This document shows positions 6,947 to 12,232 of a stretch of 12,232 bases of DNA, piece by piece. The notes under the pieces are model-generated. The model was not told the DNA's origin. It worked only from the letters and a program-made list of their open reading frames with translations, and ran no database searches. The first letter of the stretch is position 1. Each line of letters begins with the position of its first letter. Where the stretch lies: positions 631,659-643,890 of the forward strand of contig NW_003122908.1 in the NCBI RefSeq assembly GCF_000003605.2, given 5' to 3'. Source of the stretch: Saccoglossus kowalevskii (lineage: Eukaryota; Hemichordata; Enteropneusta; Harrimaniidae). Both the position numbers and the translations under genes were made by a program.

Positions 6947-8936
6947 GTAAGTTTAACAGATTGATTTTTGTCTTTCTTGTCATAAACTTGTCCCTTTACA
7001 TGTCACAAATTATGAACAATACTGACAAATTTAAATACCTGATGCAGAATATTGACAGAAGCACATTAGCCAGTGTTGCACGCTTATAGTCACACTGCTT
7101 TCAACGAACGAAACATTTAAACCAATCTACTTTTGTTTTGCATTTCATATTTAAGTACTTACATTTCTTATTTGTGTATGTAGTACTGATAGAAACTTTT
7201 ATTTCTAAAAATGCAATAAACTATATTGTTATTATCTGGTGGATGGGTAAATGATGAGCGAAATTCACCCAAGTCAGTAAAATTTTGCTCACCAGATCAG
7301 ATCATGAATCCTCGTCGTTTGTGATAAAAGACATTTCTATGAAACGTGGTATTGAAATACATGTACAACACATATTTATAGATAAACAAATTAAAACAAC
7401 TTTGACTGAGCTAAAAATTAAATTTGACACTCTCTGCACAACAAAGGTATTCCCTTTATCTTAATAAATATTTATTAATTTCACAATTCAAACTGAAAGG
7501 ATAGGTTTCTATTGGCTGATTGAATAACATTGGAGCATTTTCAAATGACGTTGCTGCTCTGTGGTCGTTAATTCAACTGCCATTGAAATTTATATACTGT
7601 GGAATACTTTATTTTCGCTGGAATTAATCTTCGCTGAAAAGGCTTTTTGGGCGTTTTGTATGAAATTTATTTTCACTGATCTTTGATGAGTTTAGTGTGA
7701 AATATAGGGAAAAAAGTATATTCGCTGGATTTTATTTTCACGCAATCATCCCTTCAGCGAAAATAGCGAAAATAAATTCCAAGCGAAAATAAAGTATTCT
7801 ACAGTATATTTATAAAGCGATTCATTGGAATGCTTTTGTTGCACCAAGAATACTAGAACAATTTTAATAATATTGATTAAAGTGTAAAAGAATACCTGGA
7901 CACTTTTAGCAGGGGGTTTTCTAGGAAAAATGAACAAGAGGGAGCACACACAGGCGATAGACCTGGAAACGCCATATCGGAAGGTGTCTGTGTCATTTTA
8001 ACGGGGTGTATCTATCACCATTGGAATATTTTTAGAGTAATTTTAGTGTATTTGGGGTCCAGACACATTGTCAGCTTGTTTTGCTAGCATGTTTTCACAG
8101 AGAAAAATATATTTGAGAAAGATTTCATGTTGTACAGCAGTGCGGTTCAAGAAATATATTTGTGACATGAAAGTTCAATCGGCAATTCAATAAGAGGGCG
8201 CCAGCCATGAGTATCAGGGGGCACATGTTCCCCGGTTTAGAAAAAAAAAACTGATTTTAGTTTATATTATACTTCATATTATGCAGTGATTCATTTAAAT
8301 CATCATTCAGTCAGAAACATTTATTGAATGGGATATCTATTCCAATCAGGATACAAGTACATCTCAAGCAGAATAAATATATCTTGATCAGGATATTTTG
8401 CCTTTCAACATCTCAGTGCAGCAGGGAAGGTGTTTTCATCTTAGAAAAATGTCTAATATTCCCTTGCATTTCTTTCTATTCAAAATGACGTGATTGACTG
8501 GGAATTTTTTTGTTTACTTTAACGTATACAAATTTGTGTATATAATATATTGTGTAATCTAAATTTGAATGCACTCTGAGCAACACCTATCAGCACCCTA
8601 TTTTTAATAATTAAACAGTGCATACAATTGTGTTCAATGGCGAACTGTCCTCAAAACAAAATTCTTTCATAATATTTAGCCAAATTTCTCAAAAGTTTTT
8701 TAGCACATTAGTTTACTGTTGACCAATATCACAATGAACCAATTAAATGCATGAGATATTTTTGGCTGATTTGTTTATCAGGTCTTAATAAATTTATTAT
8801 GAGATTACTCCTACTTTTTTATGATTTTGTTTAAAGCCAGAGTCTTTGTGATTGGCTGATTTGATATATGAAGGCTATATGCAGCAGTAACTGTAATTAT
8901 ATATACATATGGTTTTATTTTTACTTCTTTTTGCAG
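6947..8936 (+). other. first intron of the CEP63-like gene
   Basis: 1990 bases, gtaagt to ttttgcag. It contains MITE copy 1 and a 64-base inverted repeat at 7234-7297 with 8-bp arms (ATCTGGTG / CACCAGAT). The rest, including 7900-8930, shows no coding exon. Confidence 0.5.
7595..7806. mobile_element. MITE copy 1 (212 bp)
   Basis: The terminal inverted repeats run about 30 bases: TACTGTGGAATACTTTATTT at the left, and on the opposite strand of the right end TACTGTAGAATACTTTATTT. TA flanks both ends (7593-7594 and 7807-7808), a likely target duplication. The interior repeats GCTGGATTTTATTTTCAC-like words in both directions, so the whole element can fold on itself. It has no coding capacity and lies in the first intron of the CEP63-like gene. 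Confidence 0.85.
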
Positions 8937-9038
8937 ATGTGAGATTACTTCTACAAGATTCATTTTTTATTGCCTCTGGAACAAAGTAATCATGATGACA
9001 ATGATGAGTGATTTTCACAGACAGGCTCAAGAAGCTGG
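8937..9038 (+). CDS. CEP63: CEP63-like gene, first coding exon (with 55 bases of 5' UTR)
   Basis: The acceptor is cttctttttgcag at 8936. Coding begins at ATG 8992 with four ATGs close together (MMTMM) and gives 15 codons plus two bases, ending GAAGCTGG before donor gtaaga. The exon opens with ATGTGA, a start codon followed at once by a stop, right after the splice junction. The choice of 8992 rests on the upstream in-frame TAG in the non-coding exon; 9001 is an equally possible initiation site. Confidence 0.72.
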
Positions 9039-10792
9039 GTAAGATGCATAAACATCCAACTGTGTTGGCTCTATAAGAAGCACTTATGTAAATCAGTTAA
9101 CAGTCCATGTCAAAGAAATTTGAATTTGTTTACACTTACGCACATGGTGTGCCTCCCCCCCCCCCCCGGCCCAGGACACAGCCTAAGAAGGGGCCTCATA
9201 GATTTAGCTCTGTTTGTGAAGCCATTCATGTCACCTCATAACGCTGGAGTACATGAATTGATTTGTACAAAATGATTAGTGTAATGTGCAGCAGCTCAAC
9301 AATTTTCTTTATCATTCATGCATATTTAGGAGTAATTATTGACAAAAATAGACAAAATGATAGAGAAAATGATGTTTTGTCAGCATTACCACTGATAAGT
9401 TGTAATTCACGATTGAATTCACTGCAAGTATTATCCTGTTTTGGCAGTTTTGAGTGCGACTTAAAATTTTACTTTGCAATGGATGATAATAAAGTTTTCT
9501 ATTCTGTATATTCAAAGCAGAAAACAGATAACAGATTTATAGGAAAACAATAATTTTGTTTTATATTTTTTCCACTGCAGATTGTTTCAAGGGCCCCTGT
9601 CATCATGTGAACATGAGTTGCAGGAACTGATGAGACAGATTGATATCATGGTGAATAACAAAAAATTAGAGTGGGAGAGAGACTTGCAAGGCCTCCAGTC
9701 AAAACTTGAAAGCCGAGATAATGAAGTTATTACCCTGAGAGCAGCACTGGAAAGTAAACAGCAACAGGCAAGAATAGCAAAATCTTTTGTTTTTATGTAG
9801 TGTCAAAGTTCATCTATTGTCAGTTGGGGAGGGGGGAATCAACTCTGTGCTGTTTTTAGTTGATGTTTATGTTTGTAGGTAATCACACTTGAATTTTAAA
9901 TGAAAACTCAAGCTATCGCTACTGAGATAAATGAGGCTGTGTACATATGTGAGTTGTGGTACTCGTACGTGTATGGAGCATCTCACTTATAGATTGATTA
10001 TTACCCCACTGCTTTTATGTACTTAAAAAGTGAGATGCACTTTGGACATTAATTAATCTTTGCTGTAGTGTACTGTAAAATACTTTATTTTAGCTGGAAT
10101 TAGTTTTTGCTGAAATGATTTTTTGCGTGTTTTGTATGGAATTTATTTTCACTGATTTCACACCAGTTGAATGTGAAATATAGGTAAAAAGGTTTATTCG
10201 CTGGATTTTATTTTCACTGAATCATTCCTTCAGCAAAAATATCGAAAATTAATTTCAAGCAAAAATAAAGTATTTTACACTATGTCATTGTATAACCATG
10301 GTTATAATTTCTCCATGTTTCAGATGGGGAGGCTACAACAACAAGGAAATGAGGCTGATAGATCCAAAAAAGAACTGGTCACACAGTATGAAGAACAAGT
10401 AACAAGACTTAAGAATGAGGTAAAATTAATACTGTAAAAGAATTGATTATTTTCCCTGGGTTTAATTTTGACGTCAGCTGAATTGAAACCTAGTAAAGAT
10501 AATATGAGATGCCTATTAAAACAAAAAAAAATATGACACAAACTTTAGGGATTATATCTAAACTAAGAAAGGTTTAGTAGTCCAAAATAATATGCGAATT
10601 ATATATGCAAATATATGTTAATTGCTTTTTGAATAATTTAATTGATAGATGAGCAATTTAAAAAGAAATTATGAAAGATTACAGAAACACCACAATAAGC
10701 AATCACAGCATGCAGAGAGGAAGAGAGACCAAGTATCAGTGGAATTACATGGCAATTTAACAGAATTGCAGAAAATAAAACAAAAACTAGAG
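8992..10792 (+). CDS. CEP63: CEP63/DEUP1-family centriole protein, 5' portion (partial)
   Basis: Exons 8992-9038, 9581-9767, 10324-10419 and 10649-10792 join in frame to 158 residues, and the gene continues past the window. Seen: a short N-terminus beginning MMTMMSDFHRQ, then the block SCEHELQELMRQIDIMV (residues 24-40) with KKLEWE just after it, then coiled coil, then LKRNYERLQK (114-123). Known, from memory: vertebrate CEP63 has SCEAELQELMKQIDIMV and LKRSYEKLQKK at corresponding positions, and both occur near the N-terminus. CEP63 recruits CEP152 to parental centrioles for duplication. DEUP1, its vertebrate paralogue, organises deuterosomes in multiciliated cells. An invertebrate copy is probably the pre-duplication orthologue, so the symbol stands for the family. 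The C-terminal CEP152-binding part is outside the window. The gene is transcribed away from the C6orf163-like gene. Confidence 0.88.
9039..9580 (+). other. second intron of the CEP63-like gene
   Basis: 542 bases, gtaaga to ccactgcag, with the C13 tract. A 96-codon open frame at 9263-9553 has no family resemblance and is AT-rich chance. Confidence 0.65.
9155..9167 (+). repeat. C13 tract
   Basis: Thirteen consecutive C in otherwise AT-rich intron, likely length-variable. Confidence 0.9.
9581..9767 (+). CDS. CEP63: CEP63-like gene, coding exon with the SCE-ELQELM-QIDIMV signature
   Basis: The acceptor is tttccactgcag. One base completes Gly16, then 62 codons follow (residues 17-78). It holds the family signature (residues 24-47) and then RDNEVITLRAALESKQQQ. 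The exon ends CAACAG before GCAAGA, so its intron uses a GC donor. No GT lies near enough to give a better junction, and reading through gives a stop after ten further codons. Confidence 0.9.
9768..10323 (+). other. GC-AG intron of the CEP63-like gene
   Basis: The intron opens CAG|GCAAGA and closes tttcag|A. The donor fits the strong consensus that GC donors need (AG|GCAAG). Most of the intron's right half is MITE copy 2; the left part (9768-10070) shows nothing else. Confidence 0.75.
10071..10282. mobile_element. MITE copy 2 (212 bp)
   Basis: This is the same family, same length and same orientation as 7595-7806. It begins TACTGTAAAATACTTTATTT and ends in its near-complement ...AAAGTATTTTACACTA. 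It has decayed more: several CG positions of copy 1 appear here as CA or TG, as expected from old methylated CpG. It lies in the GC-AG intron. Confidence 0.82.
10324..10419 (+). CDS. CEP63: CEP63-like gene, coiled-coil exon
   Basis: This exon has 32 codons in phase 0 at both ends (residues 79-110), from acceptor ccatgtttcag to donor gtaaaa. It reads MGRLQQQGNEADRSKKELV and then QYEEQVTRLKNE. Vertebrate CEP63 has a similar MLHQQVEE...EYKQELKKLHEE stretch at this place. Confidence 0.85.
10649..10792 (+). CDS. CEP63: CEP63-like gene, LKRNYERLQK exon
   Basis: This exon has 48 codons in phase 0 at both ends (residues 111-158). It begins MSNLKRNYERLQKHH and ends LTELQKIKQKLE before donor gtaaga. 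The acceptor (ttaattgatag) has a poor pyrimidine tract, but family similarity and phase fix it. The next exon was not found before the right edge, where the intron is filled with repeats. Confidence 0.85.
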
Positions 10793-10888
10793 GTAAGATC
10801 ATCTGCATTGAATCATTTGTGAACTTTGTGTACAATTTTGTGTAAATTAACAATTAGTTTCACATATGTCCATATAAAACACATTTTT

Positions 10889-11330
10889 ACCTTGCCCGTA
10901 CCATCAAAGATGAAAGGGAAAGGTATATTAAGGGAAAAATTTTGTCCGTCGTTGTCGTCGTCGTTAATAATTGTTATGTGTGCATAATAACTTTACTAAT
11001 TCTATTCCAAGCTTTATCAAACTTGGTCACCTTATTCATCAGTATAAAGTCTTCCCTGAGTTTGAACAACAGATGTCCTGTATGAAAATATCATGCAAAA
11101 ATTGAGAAAATCTGATAAAATATTTTGACTGTTTCTACTTGACTGATCACTGGTGATACACATCAAAGGTCACTTATCTCAGTGGAAATATGCATTGTTG
11201 TATGTGTTCAATGAAGCAAATGATTTATCTTGTAATAATATCCTTGGTAATGTATCTCAGAATCCCATACTGGGTTTCAAAACCAACTCATGGAGAGATT
11301 GCACAGTCTGATACACATTTGCAAACCTAC
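10889..11330 (+). mobile_element. GTCGTC-type interspersed repeat, second copy
   Basis: The first 80 bases match the repeat at the left edge. After them come TCCGTCGTTGTCGTCGTCGTT and AT-rich sequence with ATCAAACTTGGTCACC, a wording common in non-coding repeats of marine invertebrates (from memory). The left border is set by the shared sequence; the right border is a guess. It lies in the last visible intron of the CEP63-like gene. Confidence 0.65.
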
Positions 11331-11622
11331 CAATAAAATCTTTACAGAAAACATGATGTCAGAAAATCAATATAAGCACTCCTATGAACTGGGTGCCAAA
11401 CTTTGATCAAGATCTGAAGCTAATAGAAAATCTGTTTAGTCAAAAGTTATCAAATCAAAAACAATACATAAAAAATACATTAAAAGCAAAACATTTCATC
11501 CACATTTTAAAAAGAAAATTATTCTAAAATATATGTATTCTGTATTTAACAAACAGTTCATTCGACAAATGAAAACTCACAGGAATATGTTTCAGCTATT
11601 AGAACAGAATGATAGAGTTTTT

Positions 11623-12232
11623 AGTCCCCATTCGGACGGAGTCCGAAAACGGGGACTTATGTTTTGCCCTGTGTGCGTACGTCCGTCCGTCCGCCCGTCC
11701 GTCCGTGATCACCTGTATCTCGAACATGCATGGACCGATTATGTTCAAACTTCACTCATATATCACACATTATATGGGACATATGCACATGCATTTTTTT
11801 CATGATTCGATTAACGATCATGAATAGCGGAATAGCGGCCATTTTAAGGCCGAAAATGCATCAAAATCGCACATTTTCACCATTCCGGACCCGGATCTCA
11901 GTTATGCATGGACGGATTTCGTTCAAATTTGGTACATACATTAAACATAATAGGACCTTGATGCACGTCATTTTTTTTTTCGGATCAAGTTCGAAATGGC
12001 CGACTGGCGGCCATTTTGTTTTAAAGAATTCAGTTCTGGATCCGTATCCGAGACATGTCTGGATTGATCAAGTTCAAACTTCACACACACAAGGTACATC
12101 ATGTCACAAATATGTATGTGCATTTGTTTCATGATCCCATTAACGATAGCCAAATGGCGGCCGCTTTAAGGCCGAAAATGCATTGAAATCGCACATTTTC
12201 ACCATTCCGAACCCGGATCTCAGTTATGCATG
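11623..12232 (+). mobile_element. hairpin-tipped repeat with GTCC array and internal tandem units (continues right)
   Basis: The left tip, 11623-11657, folds on itself: AGTCCCC pairs with GGGGACT, and inside it TTCGGAC pairs with GTCCGAA around a GGA loop. A GTCC tetranucleotide array follows (about 11681-11707). Then come three units of about 140-190 bases sharing GTTCAAA (11743, 11931, 12072), GCGGCC (near 11836, 12007, 12157) and GATCTCAGTTATGCATG-like words. Stretches at 11823-11910 and 12145-12232 are nearly identical. Open frames here are short and overlapping, so it is probably non-autonomous. Confidence 0.75.

Noticed and set aside
7746-7949. Minus-strand open frame overlapping MITE copy 1
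   Set aside because: Part of it is transposon inverted repeat sequence; no protein features.
9263-9553. 96-codon open frame between two CEP63-like exons
   Set aside because: Intronic and AT-rich. The intron's splice sites join family-matching exons on either side and exclude it.
10434-10500. TACTGTAAAAG start plus a second TGACGTCA at 10469-10476, resembling another MITE end
   Set aside because: Only the first few bases match the MITE terminus and no partner terminus was found; the 8-mer CRE here is intronic and could be chance.
11681-11707. GTCC array considered as a CRISPR-like repeat
   Set aside because: It is a plain tetranucleotide run without spacers, in eukaryotic DNA.
11533-12134. 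Several overlapping plus-strand frames at the right edge
   Set aside because: They overlap each other in different frames, and most of their length lies in the GTCC/tandem-unit repeat. The peptides echo the DNA repeat and match no protein I know.

Overview
The window is eukaryotic nuclear DNA from an invertebrate animal. It is AT-rich, has short coding exons bounded by standard splice sites, and carries many small non-autonomous transposon remnants. Two multi-exon coiled-coil genes can be assembled by hand with every intron phase closing. One resembles the vertebrate C6orf163 family and the other the CEP63/DEUP1 family. Spaced GTCC and GTCGTC repeat elements and MITEs point loosely to a marine invertebrate (mollusc, brachiopod, hemichordate or similar). 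The sequence alone does not fix the phylum.

Layout. 1-1155 is the 3' flank of the first gene, with an old repeat end and possible retroelement scraps. 1265-5818 on the minus strand is a complete six-exon gene for a 325-residue coiled-coil protein, the C6orf163-like gene. 5819-about 6946 is a divergent promoter region holding an intact tRNA-Val(CAC) gene on the minus strand. It also has a perfect CRE, a CCAAT box, an RFX X-box-like site and a 27-bp direct repeat. From about 6946 to the right edge on the plus strand is the 5' part of a CEP63/DEUP1 gene: a non-coding first exon plus four coding exons (158 residues), continuing beyond the window. Its introns hold two 212-bp MITE copies, a second copy of the repeat seen at position 1, and, at the right edge, a larger element with a hairpin tip and internal tandem units.

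Biology. CEP63 and DEUP1 act at centrioles: CEP63 recruits CEP152 to the parental centriole, and DEUP1 builds deuterosomes in multiciliated cells. The C6orf163 family has no settled function known to me. Its head-to-head position with a centriole gene, across a promoter with X-box-like and CRE sites, suggests co-expression in ciliated or germ cells. That is an inference. I found no wholly new genetic system. The most interesting signals are the divergent promoter architecture, a GC-AG intron in the CEP63-like gene, paired CTCF-like motifs, and the transposon families.
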